Source: Hyparrhenia diplandra (Eukaryota; Streptophyta; Magnoliopsida; Poales; Poaceae). Taken from it: DNA of 64,000 bases. Positions 49,701 through 61,123 of this stretch are shown one piece after another. Below the pieces are notes generated by a model. The model searched no databases. It was not told the origin of the DNA and saw nothing but the letters and a program-made list of their open reading frames with translations. The DNA lies in NCBI GenBank assembly GCA_015847255.1, contig JADLZK010005824.1, forward strand, positions 248,001 to 312,000. Direction: 5' to 3'. A program made the position numbers and the translations under genes. Numbering within the stretch: position 1 is the first letter of the stretch; each line of letters starts with the position of its first letter.

Positions 49701-52700
49701 ATGGCGGAGAGGAGGTTTCCTGCTGGCTCTGCTTGCTTGCTCGCCGTGGCGATGGTGTTGTTGCAGGCGGCAGCGGTGGTGCTCGTTGTGGGCGAGGAGA
49801 GTGACGGCGGCGGCGGGCTTCTGGACCCGCGGCAGCTGGAGAAGTTCGTGGACGAGCTGCCGGACATGCCAAGGCTGCGCGGGTACGGCGTCACGGAGGG
49901 CGGCGCGCTCGTCGCCGGCAACCTCACCATCGGCATGTACGACACCACCTGGGTAAGTGCTCTATCGTAACACTACACCTTTACCTACGTTCGTGGCTGG
50001 GTGCACAAAAATTACACATGTCTTAGATTAGATTAATTCCTGCCTAGGTTCGCCATGTGTCGCCGTGCGTAGAAAATCAAGAGTATCTCCTTTACTTCCA
50101 TCAGAGACTAGATAGTCTTTTTTTTTTGGCGTGTCATAGAATAGTTTAGATGCATGATGTATATAGTTCTATTGACATGGTCGATGTCCTCTGAACAAAG
50201 CACGATTGTTCAACTTAGTACGTCAAACGAGTGATACGAAACGAAAGGGAAATTCGAGGGCTTAGAACAATTCGCAACAATGACCTGGCGTCAATATCAA
50301 GGATTTGTGTGCTTAGCGAGTCGTTGAAACAGCACGGCAAATCCTGACTCATGATGCGTTCCACAATGTTATTTTGTTGTTAGGCCTTCTGCACTGAATC
50401 GATCGTCTTAAAGCGGCATTATTGTAGCACATACATACGGAATATATACCTTTTACAACAACAACAAAAAAATCCCGGATGGAAATCAGGGGGAAGGGGT
50501 GAAAAGCATGTGAAAAAAGGAGAACGAAAGAGACTTGAAATAGGGACAGATGTAGACTATGCATGGGTGAAAAAAGGAGAACGAAAGAGACTTGAAATAG
50601 GGACAGATGTAGATCAATATGCATGGTTCTTATATTAAAATTAACATTGTTAATTAGTCCTAGATTAAGTTGTAGACCATTTCATGAGAAATTTTGTTCT
50701 TCGTGAGTACAGAAAATGCTTGATGTTTCATTTTTATAATGTAGATCTATTTAACATCTATATTATAATAATTTGATATGAATATAGACATCATACTGAC
50801 GCTAAAAAAAAAAAAAAAACTAGACACATCCAAATCCATCCCTAACAGCTAGCGGGCAGTTCCAATGGACAACAGCACACAAAAAATCTACTCTCTGACT
50901 TATGAATTTGAGAGTTTTGTAATTTTGTTTTTTACTTTCATTTGGACACAAACTAAATTCGTCAAGGGTAATGAAGTGGACGCACCCGTCTGCATCGTCG
51001 ATCACATTCACGGGCCACGATGACTGAACTGAGTCAGCTCGTTGGCCACGAACCCGACCCCACCTTATCATCGATGGCAGACAATAATTCACAGCTTTGC
51101 GAGCCCATTCGAGTGGATTTTCTTTTTGGAGACTTTCGTAGCAGCATCATGTGTGTTTTTCCCTCTTTGTCACTTTGCCAGCGTCGCGATACAGCAAGTT
51201 TGAAAAAAAAAAAAAGACCATTTCTAGTGTGAAAATTATGTGAAAAATTAACGAATTATTTGGTCTTTTTTCTTTACGTGATGATTTGTGTCAGAAATTC
51301 CACCGCGACCTTCCGGCGACGCGCGTCTTCGCCTACGGCACCTGCAAGGAGACCGCCACGGTTCCGGGCCCCACCATCGAGGCCATGCGCGGCGTCCCCA
51401 CGCACGTGACGTGGACCAACCACCTCCCGGCGAGGCACTTCCTCCCGTGGGACCCCACGCTGACGACCGCGGCGGCGCCCGGCGGCCGCGGCGTCCCCAC
51501 GGTCGTCCACTCCACGGCGGCGTGCAGCACTCCTCCTCGGACGGGCACTCGCTGGCCTGGTTCACCAGCGGGCTCGCCGCCACGGGCCCGCGCTTCTCGC
51601 CACCGCCGTACGCGTACCCGAACCAGCAGCCGCCCGGGAACCTGTGGTACCACGACCACGCCATGGGCCTGACGCGCGTCAACATCCTGGCGGGGCTCAT
51701 GGGCGCGTACCGCGTGGCCAGCCCCGGCGAGGAGGCTCCGCTGAAGCTGCCGTCGGGGAGGCGTTCGACCGGAACCTGGTGCTGTTCGACCGCGACTTCC
51801 GCGCCGCCGACGGGGGCGCTGTTCATGAACCGCACGGGCAACAACCCCGGCGTGCACCCGCAGTGGCAGCCGGAGTACTTCGGCTCCGTCGTCGTCGTCA
51901 ACGGCAAGGCGTGGCCGTACCTCCGCGTGCGCCGCCGCCGCTACCGCTTCCGCATCCTCAACGCCAGCAACGCGCGCTTCTTCCGCCTCTCGCTCTCGGC
52001 GGGGCTCCGCTTCGTGCACGTCGCGTCCGACTCGGTGTACCTCGCCAGGCCGGTGGCGACCGACAAGTTCCTGCTGGCGCCGTCCGAGATCGCCGACGTC
52101 GTCGTCGACTTCGTGGGGGGCGGCCGCCTCCACGGCGATCCTCAGCGACGACGCCCCGGCGCCGTACCCGGGCGACCCCGGCGAGAAGGCGGAGACGATC
52201 GCCGTGATGAAGTTCGTGATCGAGGGCGGCAGCGGCACCACCACGGGCGACGAGCCGGACACCTCGACCGTGCCTGCGACGCTGATGCCGCACTACCCTC
52301 GGCCGGACGCGCGCGAGGCGGCCACGACGCGGCGCATCACCATGTACGAGTACACCAAGCCCGGCACGGACGAGCCGACGCACCTGTACCTGAACGCGCG
52401 CTCGTACATGGACCCGGTGACGGAGACGCCGAGGAAGGCACGTCGGAGGTGTGGGAGGTGATCAACCTCACGGACGACAACCACCCACTGCACGTGCACC
52501 TGGCGGTGTTCGCCGTGCTGGAGCAGCGGTCCCTGCGGCGCGTCGACGAGTTCAGGGACTGCATGAAGCGCCGGAACGACGCGCGCGCGTGCGGGATCGA
52601 CCGCCACCTGGCCGGCGGCCGGAGGCACGTCGTGCCGCGGCAGGAGCGCGGGTGGAAGAACGTCTTCAAAGGTGCGGCCCAGCGCGGTGACCAGGATCCT

Positions 52701-52945
52701 CGTGCGGTTCAAGCCGCTCACAGACGCCGCGTCCGCGTCGCCGGAGGAGAGCCGCTTCCCTTCGACGTCACCACTGGTCCGGGCTACGTGTACCATTGCC
52801 ATGTAAGTACTCGGCCTCTGCCTCTACCTCTGTCTCTGCCTCATTCTGCACTCTGTCCTAAACACTTCCGTGCCGTTTCACAAACATGCAGATTTTGGAC
52901 CACGAAGACAACGAGATGATGAGACCGATGAAGATTGTGCGCTGA
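49701..52945 (+). CDS. LPR1-type multicopper oxidase (ferroxidase), second copy
   Basis: Exons 49701-49952, 51295-52802 and 52892-52945, about 604 residues after frame correction. The first intron (1.34 kb) is much longer than in the first copy. The signal peptide region is LLAVAMVLLQAAAVVLVV. The first coding exon ends GNLTIGMYDTTW and the second begins KFHRDLPATRVFAYGTCKET, the same junction as in the first copy. Copper motifs: LHGG (after correction), LWYHDHAMGLTRVNILAG, NHPLHVHLAVF, YHCH plus ILDHEDNEMMRP. Predicted secreted ferroxidase of the LPR family. Seven one-base frame breaks lie in runs: losses near 51510, 51755, 52437 and 52758; gains near 51812, 52115 and 52668. They sum to net minus one, exactly what is needed to restore an open exon, which argues for sequence error over decay. 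Confidence 0.88.
50511..50626. repeat. 57-bp tandem duplication in LPR intron 1
   Basis: TGAAAAAAGGAGAACGAAAG begins at 50511 and again at 50568. Both units run on through GACTTGAAATAGGGACAGAT with almost no differences. A recent local duplication inside the first intron of the second LPR gene. Confidence 0.88.
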
Positions 52946-53840
52946 ACGGTTTCCAGCCAAAAAAAAAAACAGTACGTATATATATTAAGCTTCGTTTCGC
53001 AAAAGAAACAGAATGTTTTTGACAAAAAAGAAACAGGTGTTTATTAAATGCCTTTTTCTCATGAATTTTGCAGGAAGAACTATTATAATGATTGAAGTGT
53101 CGAGTTAATTAAAGCCTTAAAGGAGAAGATTACCATGATATATAGGATGCTCATCAAGCTTTGACAGAGAAGAGTTGATTGAGATGAACTGATGGAGTTC
53201 TGTTGATACGATTGCCCAAGACGAATGTCCTAAATGTTTTCTAAGATAGCATTTGTCGGAGCATGTCTATCCTAGGTTGTTTATAGATGGTTGGGCCCGA
53301 ACGGTTGACGGTTAATTTTGACACGTTTGTCCCCCCATACGAATCCTACTTTCTACCGCATTTCAATGACAGAGGAAAATGACGATGCTATGGCATATGA
53401 ATTTATCTTTATAGTCAACGATTAAACTATCAAATGATGACCCATCTTTTAACCTTGCACACGCGACGCGTACGAAAGTGGTTGAGGATAACCATTTTCA
53501 CCCATTAGGCCCAGAAAGTGTTTTTTTATCCTACCAAAATTTGATGTATCTCCAATTCATATTCTCTGCAACCATTTTCAACCTATTAGATGACAAGTAT
53601 ATACAAGTCCAACACTACAGTTGCAGTAGCTTTCGATAGGTCCGACACTGGGCCTAATGGGTCGAATAACCTAGTGTACCCCGGTCCATCAAGGTCTGAA
53701 ATTGGGCCTAGCCCTTGGCGCCAGCTGCTCAGCTTGCCGTTTAGGTCCAAAAGGCCCATTCCAAGTTTCTGTTCACCTAATAATAAACAAAAAGGACAGC
53801 TTCTAAAAAAAAAAAAGTAACCGGAGGAGTTCACGAGACT
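52946..53840. other. Intergenic stretch after the second LPR gene
   Basis: 3' UTR-like then AT-rich intergenic DNA. No gene or recognised element, except a short direct echo of CCATTTTCA..CC(C/T)ATTAG at about 53490 and 53572. Confidence 0.4.
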
Positions 53841-53978
53841 TTCTCCGTCCGTCCCCTACTCTCGCTTGCGGGCTGCGGCTCTACCAGTCCAGTCCACCCA
53901 CACAAACCCCGCACTCCGCTGCCACCGACCGGCGACCGCCGCCGCCGCCACCGCCACCACCACTGCCGCTCGCCGGAG
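53841..53978 (+). promoter_or_regulatory. Probable 5' UTR exon of the FDM-like gene
   Basis: A CT- then CCG-rich leader-like stretch (CCGCCGCCGCCGCCACCGCC near 53940) ending in a strong donor GGAG|GTAAGCC at 53979. In FDM-type genes a non-coding first exon is usual. The next exon would be the ATG-containing one at 55041 or the XS exon at 55189. Inferred from composition and splice site only. Confidence 0.4.
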
Positions 53979-54394
53979 GTAAGCCTCGTCGACCCCCCTC
54001 CCCTTCCTCCACGTTCTCCTCCTCTTCCCTCTCTCACCTGCGTCCGTGAAGTGGCCTGCACTACTGCGTGGCTTGGACGAAAACCCCGTACGTGCCCAAC
54101 TCCAGGTCGCCCGCCCCGTGGGAGCGGATCGCGAATGCGGGTTGCTCTACGCGGCGATCGGCGACGTGCGGGAGGGTCTTGGCTTCGAATTTCGGCTTCG
54201 ACCGAATCTATTCAGGATTGGGGTTTGATTGGGTTGCGCGACGCGTACGTCCGAAATGGCCGTTTTTTTTTCTGGGGATTGCTTTCGAAGTCTTAGAATA
54301 GATCCCTTAATTTTTCGTAGGGTCCTGTTTACCGATGATTGATACTGTGTGCTTAGTTGCGGTTGAGCGTGGGTATCTGTGCCATGTCGGCCAT

Positions 54395-54862
54395 TCTTTT
54401 TTTTGAGTGAAAGGGCAGAGCCCCGTCTATATCAGTTTTACAGCCCTGGCGATGGCAAAGCCATTCGCAACCTGAACCTTAGCACAATTGTCACCACAAC
54501 TGGCTAGAAGAGCATCTCAAAGTCTATTACACTCGATACAGAAACGACTCCACACATTTTCAGACTTGCAATTGCGACAAAAGTTACTTAATAAGATCTC
54601 CAAAACTCTTCGAGTTCCTGTTGTGACCGTCTGCATTATGCTTGATGCTCCTCATCCTGCTAGCACCTGACGAGGTTTAGCCATCGCACACTCTTCCCAG
54701 GTGAGCCTTTCTGTCAGTGCCAACGAAGCCAGAGCACTTGCAAAGCCTCCTGCTTGAGCATCTTGATTATCTGGATCAACTTGGTCTTCTTGTCCTCCGG
54801 GCACAAAATCGTCCATCTTTGAACTGTCATAGCTACTCTGTGAAGCAGCATCGCCAAGCCAA
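54395..54862 (-). mobile_element. LINE-like retroposed insertion with 14-bp target duplication
   Basis: GCCATGTCGGCCAT occurs exactly at 54381-54394 and 54863-54876, flanking a 468-bp insert. The insert starts with TCTTTTTTTT, a poly-A tail if read on the minus strand, followed by GAGTGAAAGGGCAGAGCCCC, typical of a LINE 3' end. It is thus a 5'-truncated non-LTR retrotransposon inserted into the intron upstream of the FDM XS exon. Its minus-strand frames are remnants. Confidence 0.75.
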
Positions 54863-55040
54863 GCCATGTCGGCCATGACGGGTGGCTACATCTGTAAACT
54901 TTGGAAAGCATGTAGTTTTGGATTATTATATTTACATACTTTACCATGTCATTCCTGTTTTTTACATCCTGTAATTTACAGCAACCTCTGCCTGCCCTCA
55001 TATTTTCTTTTTCCATGACAGTCACTCGGCCATAGAGACA

Positions 55041-57415
55041 ATGCAAAGGGATTATGGCAGAAGGGATGTTCGGCAAGAGAAGGAAAAGGTGAAACGGTTT
55101 ATTGCTAGCCTGTAGCTTCCTTGTATTAAGAATTTGGAATTTTGTAGGGAGTGCATAACAATTAACAACATTCCTTTTGTGTGACTAGCATTTGATGCTT
55201 ATGGAGCCCCAGAATCTTGTAAACACAGATGATCAGTTTGTCTGGCCCTGGATGGGCGTTCTAGTTAATGTGCCCACTGGGTGGAAGAATGGGCGGCAAG
55301 TTGGAGAGAGTGGAAATAGGCTTAAAGAGCAACTTGCCCGCTTCTGCCCACAGAAGGTTATTCCCTTATGGAATTACAGAGGTCACACCGGCAATGCTAT
55401 TGTTGAGTTTGCAAAAGACTGGACCGGCTTCAAAAATGCTCTTGCCTTTGAAAATCACTTTGAAGCAGAGGGCTATGGCAAAAAGGATTGGAAGCTGAAG
55501 TACAGGGGGTCAGGGATGTTTGGATGGGTTGCAAAAGCTGATGACCACAGAAGCCAAGGGCCTATAGGAGACCATTTGCGAAAAAATGGTGATCTTAAAA
55601 CTGTCGATGACCTTGAAAGTGAAGGGACCCGTAAAACTGATACACTCGTGGCAACTTTAGCTAGCCAGATTGAAGTAAAGAAAATGCATGTGCAAGAATT
55701 GGAGCACAAGTGCAATGAGACAACCGAATCACTTGACAGGATGATGCAGCAAAGGGAGGTGATCCTCCAGACGTATAATGAAGGTTTCTGTGCATCTTTT
55801 GTTATTCATATGTTCTTTATGGTTTCGTACTGTGCATGGCCTCATTTCTGTCCTCTTAGTGTACATGGAACTTCTAGTTGTTTGATGTTCTTTTCACTTT
55901 TTTTTCTTAACCAGAAATTCGCAAGATGCAGCAAGTTGCTCATAGGCACTCGCAGAAGATCATCGATGACAATAAAAACTCCGCAAAGATTTGGAGTCCA
56001 AGATGCAGGAACTTGACTCAAGATCCAGGGAGCTTGATGACATTGTTTTGCAAAGGGATTATGACAGAAGGAATCTTCAGCAAGAGAAGGAAAAGGTGAT
56101 GGTCTATTGCTGTCAATTGCCAAATATATTCTGCACTACTTTGACTGCATTCTATGGTGCTAGTGATGACATGCTGGGTGCAATTGTAATTTCCCTGTAG
56201 TTGTTCAATTCATACAACTTATGCTAGACTATTTTTGTGGTTGGGCGCAGAACAAAATTAAAACTCAGCATCTTATGATGGCAACAATGGAGCAACAGAA
56301 GGCCGATGAGAACGTGCTTAAGCTTGTGGAAGAACACAAGGTTTGGTCCAAGGTCAAATATGCATTGTTTCTTGTTGTTCTCTAGAATCTAATATCTATG
56401 AGTGTTGCTGTGTGGAAACGCAGAGGGAGAAACAAGCTGCTCTAGGAAAGATTCTCAGGTTACAACAACAATTGATACTAGACAGAAGCTTGAACTGGAG
56501 ATACAAACTCTGGAAAGTAAAATGAAAGTTATGAAGCATATGCCAGGCGAACTGGATTCTGAATCAAAGAAGAAGATGGATGAACTCGCTGAGGAGCTGA
56601 GAGAAAAGATGGATGAATCTGAAGCAATGGAGTCTCTGAACCAAATTCTGGTTACTAAGGAAAGGAAGAGCAACGATGAGTTGCAACACGCTCGGAAGGA
56701 GCTAATACATGTAAGCTACCACATTGATTGACCAGATCTCAAGTCAGTGATGCTACCTAGGTATCTTTTGCTCGTATCTCATGCACATTCTCTTTCTGGT
56801 TTGTTGCATGCTTTAATTTGCAGGGCTTTGAGGAGCGTGCTGTTGCTGGACGAGCACATATAGGTATAAAGAGAATGGGGGAGCTTGATCTCAAAGCATT
56901 TGGAATCGCTTGCAAGAAAAGGTTATCAAAAAAGAGGATGCAGCAGTCACTTCTGCTCTCCTTTGTTCAAAGTGGGAAGAAGAAATTAGAAACCCAAACT
57001 GGCACCCTTTTTTAAGGTTAAAGTGGTGGATGGGAAAGAAATGGTATGGCCCTTGATCACTTACAATTGCTGTGTGCTGTTTATAACGTTAAGTCATCAC
57101 TCATCAGTTTCTTAATAGTGGGCTTGTGGTTTTGCTAGCGGTTGCATGATATATGTTAACATCTTGTGGGTATTCTCTGGATCAGGAAATTCTTAAAGAG
57201 GACGATGCTATACTCCAGGAGCTGAAAGAAAAACACGGTGAAGAAATTTATGGGTTGGTCACCAAGGCACTGCTTGAGATCAATGAGTACAATCCTAGTG
57301 GCCGCTATATCCAGTACCAGAGCTGTGGAACTACAAGGAAGGCCGGAAAGCAACGCTGAAGGAAGCTGTCCAGCATGTCGTGAAGCAGTGGAAGACTCAC
57401 AAGAGAAAGCGTTGA
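55041..57415 (+). CDS. FDM/IDN2-type XS-domain protein, N-terminally truncated or chimeric
   Basis: XS exon 55189-55783, then 55915-56095, 56251-56340, 56424-56710, 56824-57043 and 57186-57415. A possible first exon 55041-55088 (MQRDYGRRDVRQEKEK) splices in frame. About 550 residues. Domains: XS (FVWPWMGVLVNVPTGWKNGR, FCPQKVIPLWNYRGHTGNAI), a long coiled coil (RTHKR-type charged heptads; LESKMKVMKHMPGELDSESK), then the XH domain (RMGELDLKAFGIACKKRLSK, EKHGEEIYGLVTKALLEINE, ending THKRKR). FDM proteins bind dsRNA with unpaired 5' ends together with IDN2 in RNA-directed DNA methylation. The usual N-terminal zf-XS finger was not found in any frame upstream. Frame breaks lie near 55980, 56465, 56937, 57008 and 57308. 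If the first exon is not used, the start is the ATG at 55195 or 55201. Family firm; start and function uncertain. Confidence 0.85.
55042..55106 (+). repeat. Partial copy of the FDM coiled-coil exon and its donor site
   Basis: 55042-55106 matches 56049-56111 closely (TGCAAAGGGATTATG, CAGAAGG, GCAAGAGAAGGAAAAGGTGA, ATTGCT). The match covers the end of a downstream coding exon, its splice donor and the first intron bases. It is a 1007-bp-offset duplicate, a remnant of a tandem FDM copy or an intragenic duplication. In the copy, AT(T/G)-level changes have left an ATG at 55041. Confidence 0.85.
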
Positions 57416-60398
57416 GCCAATTGGTTGGTGAGTTCTTCTGCCTGCACTCTCCTCAGCTTGACATTTGAACTTGATACTAGTAGTATTAGATGTCAGTTTT
57501 TAATTAACTTCTGACGATGAGTCGGTAGTGGGTAGACAGTGGTCTTGTCTGGATTCTTCTGTTGTGTTATGGACATACGAGTGCTGTTAGTCGGTCTAGA
57601 TTCTCCTGATAGTCCAGGATGTTAACCACTTCATGGATCGGCCGTCAAACTTTGCTGAAGGAGAGGCATGGAAAACCTTGTTCTTGCATGATATGCAGAT
57701 GTGATTGACAAATCTTGATTGATATAACTTATGCCTAATGACTGTATGGATTTTTACTACTAAAACTTCCATGTGCCTAAAATGTGTTGCAGTTATTATA
57801 AATTATGATTATTTCATGTAGTATCTATGCTTTTTCAATACTGGAACTGTGGAACATTATGATCTTGCTGTCTGATTCAGGCACTATGGTTAAACAAAAG
57901 TGGATCTAACTAACTTTTTAAAAAATCTCTTCAATGTAGTGGAACATAGTAGAATCTATTTCAGTTTTAAGTCAGGTTCTGTTTTTTAGTTTGTTGGTGT
58001 GCAGATGTAGGGGTTTGTTAGGCCTTACCATGTTTTAGTAACTCTCGTTTTTGTATGAATAGATGTGTGTATTCTGCACGATTATTATACTGGAGATGAG
58101 TGAGTGATACCGGTGGCATTGGTCCTTTCCTGTTTTTCTTTTTGTTTTGTTTGTTAATGCTGATCTGATCATGCTGCTGCTTAATTTGCCATCTCAGTGG
58201 GGTGCTAGTGCTTTTCGGGGTGGCTGCAATTTTGTTGCTCTAGGGGGACAGTTCAAGGATGGATTTCACGGGTCTTTGGGGGTGGGTGGGGGAGGGGGTC
58301 TGATTTGGGGTGGACCAGACTGTCAAGTAACTGGCTTTGATTGCCTTTTTTCATTCGTGATTTATTTGTTTTCGACTAAGGAGGGGGTCAGGTTGGGGAT
58401 TACATGGTTGGGTGTTACTGTTTTTTTTTGTTGGATTCATGCTAGCCTTTCCTTACTAAATGCAGTTCAAAGTATGGTTGCTGTTATAATATGAATTTCC
58501 TACCGTTCTGTGTATTCCTTATTTCAGTTCTAGCTAACATTTAATTTGGAAATGCAAGATATTGAATTTGTGTAATTAGAATATTTGGAGTTTGTGTTTC
58601 CCTCTCAAAATGGTATTTCATATTACAATGTGACTGTTTATTGTTTGCATGTAAATCTAAGATATTGCGCTTTTAAAATTCTGTATGTTGCAGTCCATGC
58701 TCTAGACTTTATGTAAATCTAAGATATTTGTAGTAAAAATATAATTATCAATTTTCTTTTTAACTTTTGGCTGTTGTTAGCACATAACGTTGTCAGATCT
58801 CTTGTCTCAGTATTCATCGTTAAGTAGGTCTTGGATTTCACAGCGGTGGGTGTATTACTTTTGATAGTGTTTTCAGTTAAAGACAGCTGACCTTCAGTAT
58901 CTCCAGATAAGATGATACCTCTAGCTGAGTGAGAGTGTGGGTTTGTTGGTTATCTTGCTGCTCTCCTGTGACAACCATGTGACATTTCCATCAGCACATA
59001 GGAGTTTTTTTTTTGAAGGTCAGAGTTGCCTTTTTGTTTTCCTAGCATAAGTGCAACTAATCTCTGGTCGGGGTAAATTTGTTCTTCAGGAATCTGAATT
59101 TTATTGTGCATCATTGTACCTTCCAGAGTCGTAACATATTTGAACTCTGATTTTGTCAACTTTAGTTGTAGTATTGACTGGACTGAAAATTCTGTTTATG
59201 ATATAGAGCTACTCTATTGTCCCTGGTTATTGCACAATGAATTCCAGGAGGCTTCCTGCTCAAAAAGTTTACCAAGGCTGAATGCTCAATAATTTCTTTT
59301 GGGCACTGGAATCTGAATTTGTTTGATGAAAACTAAAATTATTAGCTATTGTGCTAGCCTAAATAACTGTACTTTCTACTATTGCTTCTTTGTTTCTCAA
59401 GTGCCCATGTTTATGTCATCTTTCAGAGTACAAACAAGAGGGCACCTCTTTGTGTTGATGCTTGATAAGAGGACATAACTGTTTTGCCTTTTTTGGTAGG
59501 TTTCCCTTTTGATCTGCTACTAGCTAGTTCCCACATTGCTTTTTTTTTTTTTATGCAAACTTTGTAGATAACACATTGAGATGCATATTTTCATATATTT
59601 AGTTTTTTTTTGCAAAATTTGGAGACTGCGTTCCAGGTTTCAGTCAACTTGCTTTGTTTTGGATTTGCCAATATTCTAATAAAAGGTGTATTGATGGGTC
59701 ATATCTTTAAAACTGTGGTACTGCTACCCTGTTCTTTTTATGGACCATCCTGTCAAAACTACTTAGTAATTTATTTTGTTTGTTAGAAATGTTAGAGAGG
59801 AATGTTGGGGTCTTGAGATGTGATCTAAATTTAGTCTGATTGAGGGAACCAATCCATCTGTAGAGGAATGAAAAGGTCACTACCTTGATGTGCTTGTATG
59901 CTCGATATATATATCATCATTGTTCTTATTTTTAACCCTGTGAAATTTCTTACTGTGACCTTTCCCTGTCACGCGATAAGATAAAATTATAGATAACTGG
60001 CGTTCCTCTTGAGTTTGGATTCACTCCACTTAATTAGTGAGTTTTGTACAAGTGTGATAATTAACTGGTGGACCTGATGATAACAAGGCAGTGCTCTTTT
60101 TTGTTAGCCATTAGAGCAACTTACTGGTCCTTGTGGTTGTGGCTAGTAAGTGAAATTTTCAATGAGAGCAAAAGGGGTTCCCAAATTCTTTCTGATGTTT
60201 ATTTTAACAAAAAATTGTGTTTTTGCAGCAGCAGCCTCTATGGGTGAGGGACCATGAGAAGGTTCTTCGAAGGTGGTGTTAGTGGGCACTGGCGTATCCT
60301 CCTCCATAACTCTTTTAGGATATGTGATTTCGCTACTTGTTCTGTTGGCCTTCTTGCTTTGGCCATTAGCAGCTAGGAAGACTTCATATGGTAGAGAG
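57416..60398. other. Gene-free stretch after the FDM-like gene
   Basis: AT/T-rich intergenic DNA. Open frames (such as 58147-58494) are Gly/Trp/Phe-rich by composition and have no motif. The only structure recognised is the duplicated block at 57695-57952. Confidence 0.45.
57695..57952. repeat. Dispersed duplication, copy 1
   Basis: 258 bp starting GCAGATGTGATTGACAAA and ending GGAACATAGTAG. Copy 2 is at 60399-60639 in the same orientation, with perhaps 85-90% identity by eye plus small indels. Shared landmarks include GATATAACTTATGCCT, GTGTTGCAGTTAT and ATGATCTTGCTGTCTGATTC. Non-coding; either an old segmental duplication or an unclassified transposon. Confidence 0.8.
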
Positions 60399-60639
60399 GC
60401 AGATGTGATTGACAAATTCTTGGTTGATATAACTTATGCCTGATGACTGTGTATGTATTACTAGTAAAACTTCCATGCGCCTAATATGTGTTGCAGTTAT
60501 AAATTATGATTATGTCATGTAGAATCTATGATTTTTCAATACTGAACATGATCTTGCTGTCTGATTCAGGCACTATGATTAAACAAAAAGTGGATCTAAA
60601 TAACTTTTTTATTCTCTTCAATGTGCTGGAACATAGTAG
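60399..60639. repeat. Dispersed duplication, copy 2
   Basis: Second copy of the block at 57695-57952, 2704 bases downstream, direct orientation. It ends 14 bases before a Tourist-like MITE. Confidence 0.8.
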
Positions 60640-60653
60640 TAGCTAACAACTAA

Positions 60654-61000
60654 GGGCGCTCCAATGGTGACCAAATAGCTAGCTAGAAGTAATTTATTGG
60701 CTATCAATGACACTTTTACAAATAGCTAGCTAGATGAGGTATAAAAATAATATAAAAGTAACATGTTGATTGGCTATCGAGGAGAGAGACCAAATAGCTA
60801 TGACTCTCAAATAGCTAGCGACTAATAAATATCTAATCTAGCCCGCTCTCTAAAAAAAAAACATCTCTCTCACATAACTCTCAACTATAGTGTTTATTTT
60901 TTTCTTATTTAGATGTCTCATCTAACTAGCGATCAGTAAAGTGACATTGATAGCCAGCCAGAATTGTTTTAGCTAGCGATTTGCAACCATTGAGACGCCC
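60654..61000. mobile_element. Tourist-like MITE (copy 2 of family A)
   Basis: A 347-bp element, ends GGGCGCTCCAATGGT / ACCATTGAGACGCCC, flanked by TAA on both sides (60651-60653, 61001-61003). The interior (ATGTTGATTGGCTATCGAGG, TATAGTGTTTATTTTTTTCT) matches the element at 8557-8900 in reverse orientation. It also carries several GCTAGC palindromes. Confidence 0.8.
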
Positions 61001-61123
61001 TAATTCCACCTTTGCCCTCTGGCCTTCAGCTAAAGCAAAGCTTTACAGCCTTTACATGGATTTTGAGACTAAATCGCCGTAGCAAACAAGTTACACCGAT
61101 ACTTTCCTATGTTCCTACGGTAA

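Noticed and set aside
45436..52945. Calling both LPR genes pseudogenes because of frame breaks
   Set aside because: The breaks are one-base changes mostly in short runs, shared in kind by every other gene in the window, with intact motifs and splice sites.
58147..58494. 115-codon Gly/Trp-rich frame
   Set aside because: No motif, no splice context, T/G-rich composition explains it.
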